Source of the DNA: a virus
DNA: 54,011 nt
Direction: 5' to 3' (one strand)
IMG/VR virus record: IMGVR_UViG_3300033145_000425
Location: 1-54,011 of that record
Shown: positions 26,182 through 33,493 of the stretch, in pieces
Layout: the number at the start of each line of letters is the position of its first letter
Position numbering within the stretch: the first letter of the stretch is position 1
Notes under the pieces: generated by a model
The model's database searches: none
What the model was told of the DNA's origin: nothing
Seen by the model: only the letters and a program-made list of their open reading frames with translations
Translations under genes and position numbers: made by a program

Positions 26182-26897
26182 AGATAAGTTCCTCCGTGAG
26201 ATAAATCAGGCACATGCCTGGGATCCCTTTCGTGTATTTTCAGATGCCTTGCTAATTTTTCCTTATTATCAAAAACCCTACCGCATGTGCATTTAACCTC
26301 AATGTCTATTTCCTGCTTTTTTTTTTCATACAATATAAGAAATTCCGCGCAGTCAACTACTAACCACTTAATACTATTCACATTACGCCGACCGAACATT
26401 CCTCTCCACCAGTTCACCGGCTTCACGGTTAGATGCAACCCTTCTTTACAGCCACTCGGTTGTGTACTCACCACATGAAGTGTCTGCTTGCTCGTAACCC
26501 GGTATATCTCTGCGATAACATCTGGTATTAACTCTGGCGGTATATGTTCCAACACGTCCGCCGAGAATGTATAATCAAACTCATTATCCTTGAACGGGAG
26601 TGCCCACAGGGGGGCTTCGGTAAACATTTTAGAAAAGGTACTCTCATTAACACTGGACTTTACGCCCACGAGAGTTATATCCACACCGAAAATGCTACAT
26701 TTATTCTGTCGCAAATAGTCCACTGCCACACCGCGCCCACATCCCATATCCAGTATTTTATCACCCGGTTTAGCTGTCCACCGCACGTACTCGCTAATAT
26801 GCTTCTGGTAGCCGGTAGAGCCGTACTTCTGCGCATGTAACCGCATATATTTACCATGCTCAGCCTGTTCAATCTGTTTAAGTTTAGTGGATTCCAC
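26169..26897 (-). CDS. SAM-dependent methyltransferase with C2H2 zinc-finger tail (paralog B)
   Basis: The product is 242 residues. The methyltransferase core is ILDMGCGRGVAVDYL, FGVDITLVG, APLWALPFKDNEFDYTF and DVLEHIPPE, then LHLTVKPVNWWRGMF. After it, near residues 200-225, CTCGRVFDNKEKLARHLKIH has the spacing C-x-C-x12-H-x3-H of a C2H2 zinc finger with its conserved F and L. A zinc finger fused to a small-molecule methyltransferase is odd and may bind the acceptor protein or DNA. The start is taken as GTG 26897, 7 nt after GGAGG; a TTG at 26915 is the alternative. Confidence 0.8.
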   Translation of the reverse strand: MESTKLKQIEQAEHGKYMRLHAQKYGSTGYQKHISEYVRWTAKPGDKILDMGCGRGVAVDYLRQNKCSIFGVDITLVGVKSSVNESTFSKMFTEAPLWALPFKDNEFDYTFSADVLEHIPPELIPDVIAEIYRVTSKQTLHVVSTQPSGCKEGLHLTVKPVNWWRGMFGRRNVNSIKWLVVDCAEFLILYEKKKQEIDIEVKCTCGRVFDNKEKLARHLKIHERDPRHVPDLSHGGTYLCFH

Positions 26898-27234
26898 CCT
26901 CACTCCTCCGTTCAATATCTACACCATCATACTTATAATCATATATTTCTATACATTTAACATCAGTGATAGCACTAAATTTATGCCAGGTGCCTAATGG
27001 AATCTCAAATTGCCGGACATCATCCAAGATTACTATAGTACATCCAGGTTTATCTAACCCCCATAGGGTCAGTTTAAGCCGACCGGCAATGAGATAGAAG
27101 ATATTACTTTTCTGTGCATGGCGATGTTCCGAACAATATCCACCCTTTTTAATCTCCAAGTAGTGTGTGGATGTCGTGCCATTACGAAATAGTTCGGTCG
27201 TCTGTCCCCATACTTTTTCTTCTGGCTGCATCAT
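26884..27234 (-). CDS. Cupin-fold protein (RmlC-like)
   Basis: The product is 116 residues. CSEHRHAQKSNIFYLIAGRL and QFEIPLGTWHKFSA are the two cupin motifs; His in EHRH and His in GTWHKF could hold a metal. Small single-domain cupins beside sugar genes are often sugar isomerases or epimerases, or the sugar-sensing part of larger enzymes. Which applies here is open. The start shares ATGA with the stop of the 705-residue gene and the end overlaps the next methyltransferase. Confidence 0.78.
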   Translation of the reverse strand: MMQPEEKVWGQTTELFRNGTTSTHYLEIKKGGYCSEHRHAQKSNIFYLIAGRLKLTLWGLDKPGCTIVILDDVRQFEIPLGTWHKFSAITDVKCIEIYDYKYDGVDIERRSEGGIH

Positions 27235-29348
27235 TTTCCACCATACCCCGCCATGAACATCGGTCTGGCCATAACAACTGCATCCTCTTTACCATTGCTT
27301 TTATTCACGGCTGCAAACTGGTCTATCCACCACTCAATAGGTTTCACAGTCATATGCAAAACCACACCATTCAATATACCATCAAACAGAGCCACCACAT
27401 TAAATGTCTTCCGTTTCGTTATTCTGAATATTTCCTTAATCGATGCCGATATCTTCTCCGTCGGTACATGCTCCAAAACGTCCGTAGATACCGTGTAATC
27501 GAATTGGTTATCATCGAACGGCATATCCCATACCGGAGCCCCGAAGATGCCGTGTAGGCCGTGTGGCACTCCCTCCAGTGATATATCCACGCCCATACAG
27601 TCAACACCCGCTTCCCGGAGCCCTATCACCGAAGTACAATCGCCACAGCCAATATCCAATACTTTATCACCTTTATTCATTGTTTTTAACACATGCTGGA
27701 TTAAGGGTTGGGCGCACTTCGATGGTCCCACATAATGCCCCTTATAGCTTAGCGACCAGCAATCATCGTACTTTTTCTTTTCCCTCTCTACAACCGGGTC
27801 TTTAATGCCAACTTTATTCCGATACATTCTACTTGCCTGTCTTTGCTCAATCACCGGATACCCCTCCTCCATCATAAGATCATAAATCTGACAATAGGAA
27901 GCAGGTATATTATAAAATTTCAACTGGCTTTCCCATTTACTGAGCACATCCGCCATCGTCTGCATTTCGATGCGATCAGGATGCTCTTCATTTAAACGCA
28001 CCCACGTATGAACAAATCTTCTAACCTTGTCGATGTTCTTCAGATATATTACCGCATTGGCAAGCTGTTTATCCGTTCTGCGCCCGTGTGTATACTTTTT
28101 CCAATCAATTTTATGCACCCCAAGATCAAAATCAGCATTGTCAAATATGGCAGGGTACTGATGTATAGATGAATCCACATCCAGCCACAGAATATTCCGT
28201 TTGGGATACTTCTCCATCATCCCAGCGATAAATTTAGCCTTGTACTGCGTGTTCTTTTGCCAAGAACCAAAACTCGATATGCCCTGTATGTCGTGCTCAA
28301 GTCCAAATAAGTGCAATTCCTTGATTAGGCGGTCCGCCTCTTTCTTATAACCGGTCTCACGTGTATAAAATGACACCACTATAGGTCTGTCAGGTTTATT
28401 AGAAAGTACCGTCCGCAGATCACCGAATGGGAAACACTTCAATCCAGACTTCCGGTTAAGATTTACTACTTTGATTCCAGCCTTTGCCAATACCGGTGCG
28501 AATCCTGTGATTTCCTTAATATACTTTGCGTAAACACTTTCGCCATAATCTAAGGGATACCCGGAGTGCCACCATTTCTGTTTACCGCTCTTATTTCCCT
28601 GCATATCAAAGCCCAGCAGATAAATTTCCTTTACACCCAACGCTGCTGCGAGATTCAGTGCACCGTAGCCGGAGTTATTTTTGAATGATAAATGCTTCGT
28701 AGTGCCAATCCTGTGATCTGTTCTGGAATCCACGCCAATTAAAGAGAAATCTGTGGGATAAATTGTCTTGGAGAGAGACATCCACGCCTTAAAACCCTTA
28801 TAAGACTCAAACTTCTTTCTGGACGCTTCCCCAAGTTTACCGAGCACGGCCCACCCAAACAACTGCGGGTCAACCCCAAATAGAATGCTGGGGTCAAGTA
28901 GTTCATAAGCACGATTAATACCAATTACAAGCTCGCCAGCTAAGCCATCAAGGTTGCACCGCTTCAGGCTTGGTCCACCCCCTATAATAAAACACCTTCT
29001 GCCTTTCCATGTGCCATCGGGGACATAGTTCGCAAAGATTTCTGGCCCAAGTGATGCCCGCTGCTCCTGCATCCGCAGTTTACGAGCCGCCATTACAGGT
29101 TTGCGACCAGCGGCGGCGGCGGCTAATTTACGAGCGGCTGCCTTTCGTCTCGGTAAATCACTTATAGTAAGTATCTTTGCCGGGGGTATATCGGGTAGCA
29201 ACTCAATAGGCTTTATTCTCCGCCCACGAGAAGGCAGGTTGCTTATAGTTATTAACTTTGGTTCTAATTCAGCCTTTTGTTTTACCATTTGCTCCTCAGT
29301 AGGTCGCTTACGTTCCCCTTTTTTCCGCATATCGGACATTCTCAGCAT
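27231..29348 (-). CDS. Three-domain DUF115 / glycosyltransferase / methyltransferase fusion
   Basis: The product is 705 residues and the first cassette gene. Residues 1-100 are basic with a repeated LITISNLPSR / ILTISDLPRR motif and an Ala/Arg helix. Residues ~114-315 are DUF115-like (CFIIGGGPSLKRCNLDGL, VIGINRAYELLDPSIL, IYLLGFDMQG). Residues ~320-505 look like a GT-A sugar transferase, with VVSFYTRETGYKKEA and the acidic ILWLDVDSSIHQYP (DVD at 390-392). Residues ~540-680 are a methyltransferase (VLDIGCGDCTSVIGL, APVWDMPFDDNQFDYTV, DVLEHVP), homologous to three separate cassette genes. Fusing transfer and methylation suggests consecutive steps on one glycan. It starts just after the capsid terminator. 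Confidence 0.82.
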   Translation of the reverse strand: MLRMSDMRKKGERKRPTEEQMVKQKAELEPKLITISNLPSRGRRIKPIELLPDIPPAKILTISDLPRRKAAARKLAAAAAGRKPVMAARKLRMQEQRASLGPEIFANYVPDGTWKGRRCFIIGGGPSLKRCNLDGLAGELVIGINRAYELLDPSILFGVDPQLFGWAVLGKLGEASRKKFESYKGFKAWMSLSKTIYPTDFSLIGVDSRTDHRIGTTKHLSFKNNSGYGALNLAAALGVKEIYLLGFDMQGNKSGKQKWWHSGYPLDYGESVYAKYIKEITGFAPVLAKAGIKVVNLNRKSGLKCFPFGDLRTVLSNKPDRPIVVSFYTRETGYKKEADRLIKELHLFGLEHDIQGISSFGSWQKNTQYKAKFIAGMMEKYPKRNILWLDVDSSIHQYPAIFDNADFDLGVHKIDWKKYTHGRRTDKQLANAVIYLKNIDKVRRFVHTWVRLNEEHPDRIEMQTMADVLSKWESQLKFYNIPASYCQIYDLMMEEGYPVIEQRQASRMYRNKVGIKDPVVEREKKKYDDCWSLSYKGHYVGPSKCAQPLIQHVLKTMNKGDKVLDIGCGDCTSVIGLREAGVDCMGVDISLEGVPHGLHGIFGAPVWDMPFDDNQFDYTVSTDVLEHVPTEKISASIKEIFRITKRKTFNVVALFDGILNGVVLHMTVKPIEWWIDQFAAVNKSNGKEDAVVMARPMFMAGYGGK

Positions 29349-29361
29349 ATTTGCTCCATTT

Positions 29362-29396
29362 ATAAAACAGGGGAGCCGGTGGTGGCGACCCCCCTG
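29362..29396 (-). terminator. Rho-independent terminator after the major capsid gene
   Basis: Read on the minus strand, CAGGGG and CCCCTG pair around a GC-rich loop and are followed by GTTTTATAA. It lies directly after the capsid stop and before the glycan cassette. It should reduce transcription into the cassette, leaving lower read-through expression or an unseen promoter. Confidence 0.75.
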
Positions 29397-29419
29397 CCGG
29401 GCATTGCGTTGTAAAAAAC

Positions 29420-30481
29420 TTAGGCGGTCTTACAACGCACGATTTGTTTGAGTTCCCCGATTGCGGCACCATACCATTGCCACCCAACGGCGATATCCGT
29501 AAATGCTTCGATATCAAAATCGCTGAATACCGTCAAATCCATACGGTTTGCCGCTTGGATTTTCTTGCCGGGTATCATGACATAATAATCGGCGGTATTG
29601 GTGAACATAAGGGTGTATACGGGGCGCACATTATAGTTTAATTGAGTTGTGCTACTGGAGAACGGCTGTTGTACCATTCCGAGAGCGCGCTTGATTCGTC
29701 CGACATTCTGAATCGGCGATACAATTAAGAACTCGCTATTCGGCGTTACGCTCATCCCTAAATCCTGGAGACGTATCAGGATATTCTCACAAGCTTTGTT
29801 AATCGTGTTAATATCTCTGATAGGCACATAGTTCTCATTAGTGTTGGGAACAGCACCAGTAACAGCCTGCCATGAGAGGTCATAAGTTGTGGCTATGGCT
29901 TCAATTAAGTCATAATGATCCTGAGCCTTCGACTCAAAAGCCTTGTTCCTGAACTCAATAGCATTATCCTCAATCGTCCAGTATTCTTTGTTCATAAACA
30001 AACGCCTTGACCATCCAAGACCTGCACCATACATATCGAGTGTAACAGTGACCTTATCACCGGACATTTTATATATCTGTACCTTCTGGCCTTCGGGCAC
30101 AAGATTGAACCTCAACCCGGAGATAACATCGAGAATGTCGAAGCTATCTCGGTTGGAATTACGCAAGTCTATCATCTTAAAGGCTTGCTCCCAACCACTA
30201 TCGAAATATAATGTCTGGTGATATTTGTCAAGAACCTCTAATACACTTGCCGGAAAGTCCTGTGAAGTGGCGAATGCTTGGATAGCAGCCCGTCCGGCAC
30301 TCACATCGCCAGTGCTGTAAAACGCTTGAGCCGCTGCCCTGAAGGGGGCAGTTGTGGGTTGCACCAGAAAACTATTGAGCGCTCCCCTTATCATACTTCT
30401 CGCGCTGGGGTTTTCAATTCCACCCATGCGTTCAACGAGTCCCCAATCGGAGACTATTTTTCCTCTAAAGCTTTTCATCAT
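29420..30481 (-). CDS. Major capsid protein
   Basis: The product is 353 residues, the right size and place (after decoration protein, before a strong terminator) for an HK97-fold capsid subunit. The N-arm is helical (RSMIRGALNSFLVQ), then LDVISGLRFNLVPEGQKVQIYKM and ENYVPIRDINTINKACENIL fit the E-loop, P-domain and spine-helix order. The C-terminal VFSDFDIEAFTDIAVGWQWYG resembles the A-domain end. The ribosome site AAAAGGAGACA is strong. The family is inferred by position and composition, since capsid sequences diverge widely. Confidence 0.85.
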   Translation of the reverse strand: MMKSFRGKIVSDWGLVERMGGIENPSARSMIRGALNSFLVQPTTAPFRAAAQAFYSTGDVSAGRAAIQAFATSQDFPASVLEVLDKYHQTLYFDSGWEQAFKMIDLRNSNRDSFDILDVISGLRFNLVPEGQKVQIYKMSGDKVTVTLDMYGAGLGWSRRLFMNKEYWTIEDNAIEFRNKAFESKAQDHYDLIEAIATTYDLSWQAVTGAVPNTNENYVPIRDINTINKACENILIRLQDLGMSVTPNSEFLIVSPIQNVGRIKRALGMVQQPFSSSTTQLNYNVRPVYTLMFTNTADYYVMIPGKKIQAANRMDLTVFSDFDIEAFTDIAVGWQWYGAAIGELKQIVRCKTA

Positions 30482-30490
30482 TGTCTCCTT

Positions 30491-30883
30491 TTAGGCTACG
30501 ATTTCCATGGCGCCCATCCAATGGACAAGAACCGTTTCGTCCCCAACGGACGGTGCTTCAAGAACAATACCACAAAGATTAAGAGTACCTGCTGCGGATG
30601 TGACCTCATTGTTAACAACGTCAGCATACACCTTGCAACCCACTTGGAACTGCGCGAGATTGCCTGATGTAACTTCCACACAAGGTACTAAAATCTTAGC
30701 GGCCCAGTACACAACGACTACTTGTGCGTCTATAGCTACAGTTTCCACTACAACCCCCACTATATCCTCTACTGTCACTATCTGCCCAGCCGTGTAAACT
30801 TCCTCGGCAGTGAATTCAAGTGCAGCATACGGGGAGTTATTCGTGGAACTGCGTAATTTAAAGTCTGTTCCTCCAAGAGCCAT
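30491..30883 (-). CDS. Capsid decoration / cement protein (DUF2190-like)
   Basis: The product is 130 residues. FTAEEVYTAGQIVTVEDIVG with VVVVYWAAKILVPC has the strand pattern of DUF2190 proteins (GEVV..GD.VG.A ... GV), which decorate capsids or act as minor head proteins. It is encoded directly before the major capsid gene in transcription order. It would be an exposed, plausible target for the glycan cassette. Confidence 0.72.
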   Translation of the reverse strand: MALGGTDFKLRSSTNNSPYAALEFTAEEVYTAGQIVTVEDIVGVVVETVAIDAQVVVVYWAAKILVPCVEVTSGNLAQFQVGCKVYADVVNNEVTSAAGTLNLCGIVLEAPSVGDETVLVHWMGAMEIVA

Positions 30884-30898
30884 AATATTTTATCCTTA

Positions 30899-32113
30899 CT
30901 ATTGCGTCTTCTGTGCTTCTTCAGCAGCTTTTCCACCCGGTATGAGCGGATTGAAACTCGGATCCATTTCAGCGGCAAGAACTTCTTCCCGGTCAGCGGG
31001 TATTTGCGATGCCTGTGGTATGGATTGCGTTTGCTTCTGACCTTCCACGGTAAGATTGTCCGGGAGCGTGAATGTCAAAGACTTGTCAGGGGCTTTATCA
31101 ACCTCTACCCCGAAGAACTTTGCCTCCTCCACATATTCTTTCACCGACGCATCCACAAATTTACCAACATCTGCCTTGAGAGTATCTTCATCCTCGGCGT
31201 CAGTGGAGAAGGTCTTGAGATTACGCTTAATGAATGCTTTCGCCTTATCATCAAGTTTACGCTCAGGGTCAGCTAATACGGCATCAAATATTGGAGCACT
31301 TTTGGATTGCATCGTATGCTGCTTCAATTTTTTATCGGTTTCAGCAATCGTGTTTTCCAATTCGGCTACCTTTTCATTGGCCGTATCCCGTTCCCTACCG
31401 ACTCGTGTTGCGGCTTCCTGTAGATTTGTTCGCACCTTTTTGTCGGCCACAACGTCCTCAATACTGAATAAATCAGATGGGCTTAGTTTGAGTTCTGCTA
31501 CTGCTGCTTTCACATCAGACTGGTTCACTTTATTATCTCCTATTTCGCCTGCGAATGCCTGCACGTAAGCCTGCACTGCACTCAACAGGGATGCACCCGG
31601 AAACCCGGGGATTTCGGTGTCGGAATTACCCAATGCAATCCCTGACACGGTTTTGATTGCGGTTGGCCAAGCCTGATGCCCGTCATGGCTGAATTCAATA
31701 TCAGCTTCAATACTTGCAATATCAAGTGGTCTGGACTTGAATTGTGGATATATGTAGATAGCTGCAAGTGTATTAAGACGGTTGCCTATTTGCCTCACGG
31801 CTTTACCAACGACTTCTCCTATTTGGTTTCTCCCGTCGTGGGAGTTTGTATTAGGATCGTGTTTATCGAATACCGCAGTGCCACTAATAAGTTTATCCGC
31901 TATTGCCTGTACTGCGGCTCGCATCCATTTGAATGGCACATTGCCAAAGCCCGGAAGTTTAAGATCGGCCTCACCCTCGTGCCCTATTGAATATAACCTT
32001 ATTTCGGGATGCTCCTCACGGGCTTTAAGATTCCTCAATGTGGATTCGTCAACCATTTCCTCAAGTTCTATCTGGCTCGCTGCTTGTATCTGAGCGCTTA
32101 GATACTGGCGCAT
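30899..32113 (-). CDS. Head maturation protease fused to scaffold
   Basis: The product is 404 residues. Residues ~1-195 form a compact domain (LYSIGHEGEADLKLPGFGNV, GRNQIGEVVGKAV, ADIEFSHDGHQAWPTAIK) in the place of a prohead protease, with Ser/His candidates in the SHDGH region. Residues ~200-400 are acidic and coiled-coil (RDTANEKVAELENTIAETDK), as expected of an internal scaffold. The fused protease-scaffold arrangement is common before capsid genes. The protease active site is not certain. The start follows GGAGGAGCAGGCA inside the end of the portal gene (53-base overlap). Confidence 0.7.
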   Translation of the reverse strand: MRQYLSAQIQAASQIELEEMVDESTLRNLKAREEHPEIRLYSIGHEGEADLKLPGFGNVPFKWMRAAVQAIADKLISGTAVFDKHDPNTNSHDGRNQIGEVVGKAVRQIGNRLNTLAAIYIYPQFKSRPLDIASIEADIEFSHDGHQAWPTAIKTVSGIALGNSDTEIPGFPGASLLSAVQAYVQAFAGEIGDNKVNQSDVKAAVAELKLSPSDLFSIEDVVADKKVRTNLQEAATRVGRERDTANEKVAELENTIAETDKKLKQHTMQSKSAPIFDAVLADPERKLDDKAKAFIKRNLKTFSTDAEDEDTLKADVGKFVDASVKEYVEEAKFFGVEVDKAPDKSLTFTLPDNLTVEGQKQTQSIPQASQIPADREEVLAAEMDPSFNPLIPGGKAAEEAQKTQ

Positions 32114-33323
32114 TGCCTGCTCCTCCGGTTACTGTTGTTAATTCTGGTTTGTCAATAGTGGAGTCCACTGCCATTGGATTAAGTTTTGTACCAAACACTG
32201 TATTGTAGATTACCATGGCTTTCTGGAATAGTTCCTCATATGCCCCCATCCATGTGTTACGTTCTTTGTTCGTGGAGAGGACTATGAGTTCAATAAGGTT
32301 CTCTGCTGTGTCTCTATTGCTCAGTAGTTCAGGGTAGCCGAGGAAGTGTACGGGTATGCCGGTGGTGCCTGATATGGTCTTGACAAGCGACTGTGTTTCC
32401 TCCTTGAGGGTCGTGTATCCATCACCTTTCCACCCCACGAGCTCATATTTTACGTTTAATCCGCCAAGCACAAGTGCCTCACCTATTTTCCAGTTCTTCC
32501 CGTCAAGCCATGTATTTAATTCTTTAGAGGTTGTTTTATCTTCTGAAGAGAATGTGGGTGTGGGTGCAGCAAACAGTCTGTTTATCTTTCGCCAATCCAC
32601 AATAGCCTTATCCAAATCTTCCATCTCGCGGATAACAAAAGAGGTCTTGGGTGGCGTTTCATTTATCTTGGACGCACCCCCTCCAAACCGTTTATAGACG
32701 AAAAATTCAGGCGTCAAGTCAAACTTTATCCCAGGCTCACCACTACCAACGTATTCGGCTCTATTGTAATTAAAGAAATCCCAAGCTGGTGTATAAATTG
32801 TGTAATTGAATTGCCGCCATGGCACATGGACAACACGGATGTTCTCCGCCGTCTGATCCACGAGAAACCGTAATAGTATCTTCCCTTCTATCTCGGCCTC
32901 CTTCGCATACTCCTGTGGCATCTCCTCATCGAGATTATTAAACCGCATGAACTCTTTACACCATTCCAGTTCTTTCGTGGCATCTTCTTTGAAATCTTTG
33001 TGTTTTATCACTCTTACACCTGTACCTACCGAGAATGCTGTCCGCATATCGATGACGTTCTTTGCAATCATACATCCCCAGTCGGCAATATTGTCGTAGA
33101 GTTTACCGAGTTGTGTGACTTGCTTTGCGTAAGTGTTTAATCTGAAAGGAGTGCCAATATAGACTTTACCTGTGGTGGAGTCAATATTTGTGGTGATATC
33201 TGTGGATGCCTGTATTTGACTCATAAGATGGTGAAGTTGCCCTGTTACCAATTTATTATGTGCTATAAGTTGTTTGTGTGCGGATTTGTCGAAGTATTTT
33301 GCTATGAAGGGTGGTATGAGCAT
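32061..33323 (-). CDS. Portal protein
   Basis: The product is 420 residues. It lies directly after the large terminase and before the protease/scaffold, the canonical portal position. Features fit: WGCMIAKNVIDMRTAFSVGTG, EAEIEGKILLRFLVDQTAEN (clip/stem region) and VKTISGTTGIPVHFLGYPELLSNRDTAENL-like portal wing and crown segments. It forms the dodecameric DNA entry ring. The leader upstream contains the promoter and operator repeats listed separately. Confidence 0.85.
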   Translation of the reverse strand: MLIPPFIAKYFDKSAHKQLIAHNKLVTGQLHHLMSQIQASTDITTNIDSTTGKVYIGTPFRLNTYAKQVTQLGKLYDNIADWGCMIAKNVIDMRTAFSVGTGVRVIKHKDFKEDATKELEWCKEFMRFNNLDEEMPQEYAKEAEIEGKILLRFLVDQTAENIRVVHVPWRQFNYTIYTPAWDFFNYNRAEYVGSGEPGIKFDLTPEFFVYKRFGGGASKINETPPKTSFVIREMEDLDKAIVDWRKINRLFAAPTPTFSSEDKTTSKELNTWLDGKNWKIGEALVLGGLNVKYELVGWKGDGYTTLKEETQSLVKTISGTTGIPVHFLGYPELLSNRDTAENLIELIVLSTNKERNTWMGAYEELFQKAMVIYNTVFGTKLNPMAVDSTIDKPELTTVTGGAGNAPVSKRSDTSSEPDRT

Positions 33324-33338
33324 ACCGTGGTCTCCGAG

Positions 33339-33372
33339 TGTGGCATTCTGCTACATGTGGCATTTTGCAACA
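33339..33372. promoter_or_regulatory. Tandem operator-like palindromes before the portal gene
   Basis: Two 17-bp inverted repeats lie end to end: TGTGGCATTCTGCTACA at 33339-33355 and TGTGGCATTTTGCAACA at 33356-33372. Each reads TGTNGCA-N3-TGCNACA. They sit between the -10 element at 33382 and the portal start at 33323, a good place for a repressor or attenuating factor. A third copy is at 49435. Confidence 0.7.
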
Positions 33373-33381
33373 TTCGGATAC

Positions 33382-33410
33382 ATGATATGGTACATTTTCT
33401 TTTTTGTCAA
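33382..33410 (-). promoter_or_regulatory. Sigma70-type promoter for portal/head genes
   Basis: On the minus strand TTGACA (33405-33410) is followed by 17 bases and TATCAT (33382-33387). The consensus -35, ideal spacing and one-mismatch -10 support a real promoter. The transcript would start a few bases downstream, next to or inside the tandem operators, and read portal, protease, decoration and capsid genes up to the terminator at 29362. Confidence 0.75.
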
Positions 33411-33413
33411 GGA

Positions 33414-33482
33414 TTATTTTGGTGTATGTTGTGGTTGCAATACATTATTTGGATGATACTCCCTTTTATTTATTTGCCTCAT
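33414..33482 (-). CDS. 22-codon ORF after the large terminase
   Basis: MRQINKREYHPNNVLQPQHT plus two residues. It has a strong ribosome site (TAGGAGGAGAAAGA before ATG) and begins 12 bases after the terminase stop. No family is recognisable at this length. It ends just upstream of the portal promoter. Confidence 0.45.
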   Translation of the reverse strand: MRQINKREYHPNNVLQPQHTPK

Positions 33483-33493
33483 TCTTTCTCCTC

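Noticed and set aside
18160-29348. CRISPR or other anti-phage defence island
   Set aside because: No repeats with spacers, nuclease, helicase or toxin-antitoxin genes are present. The content is biosynthetic.
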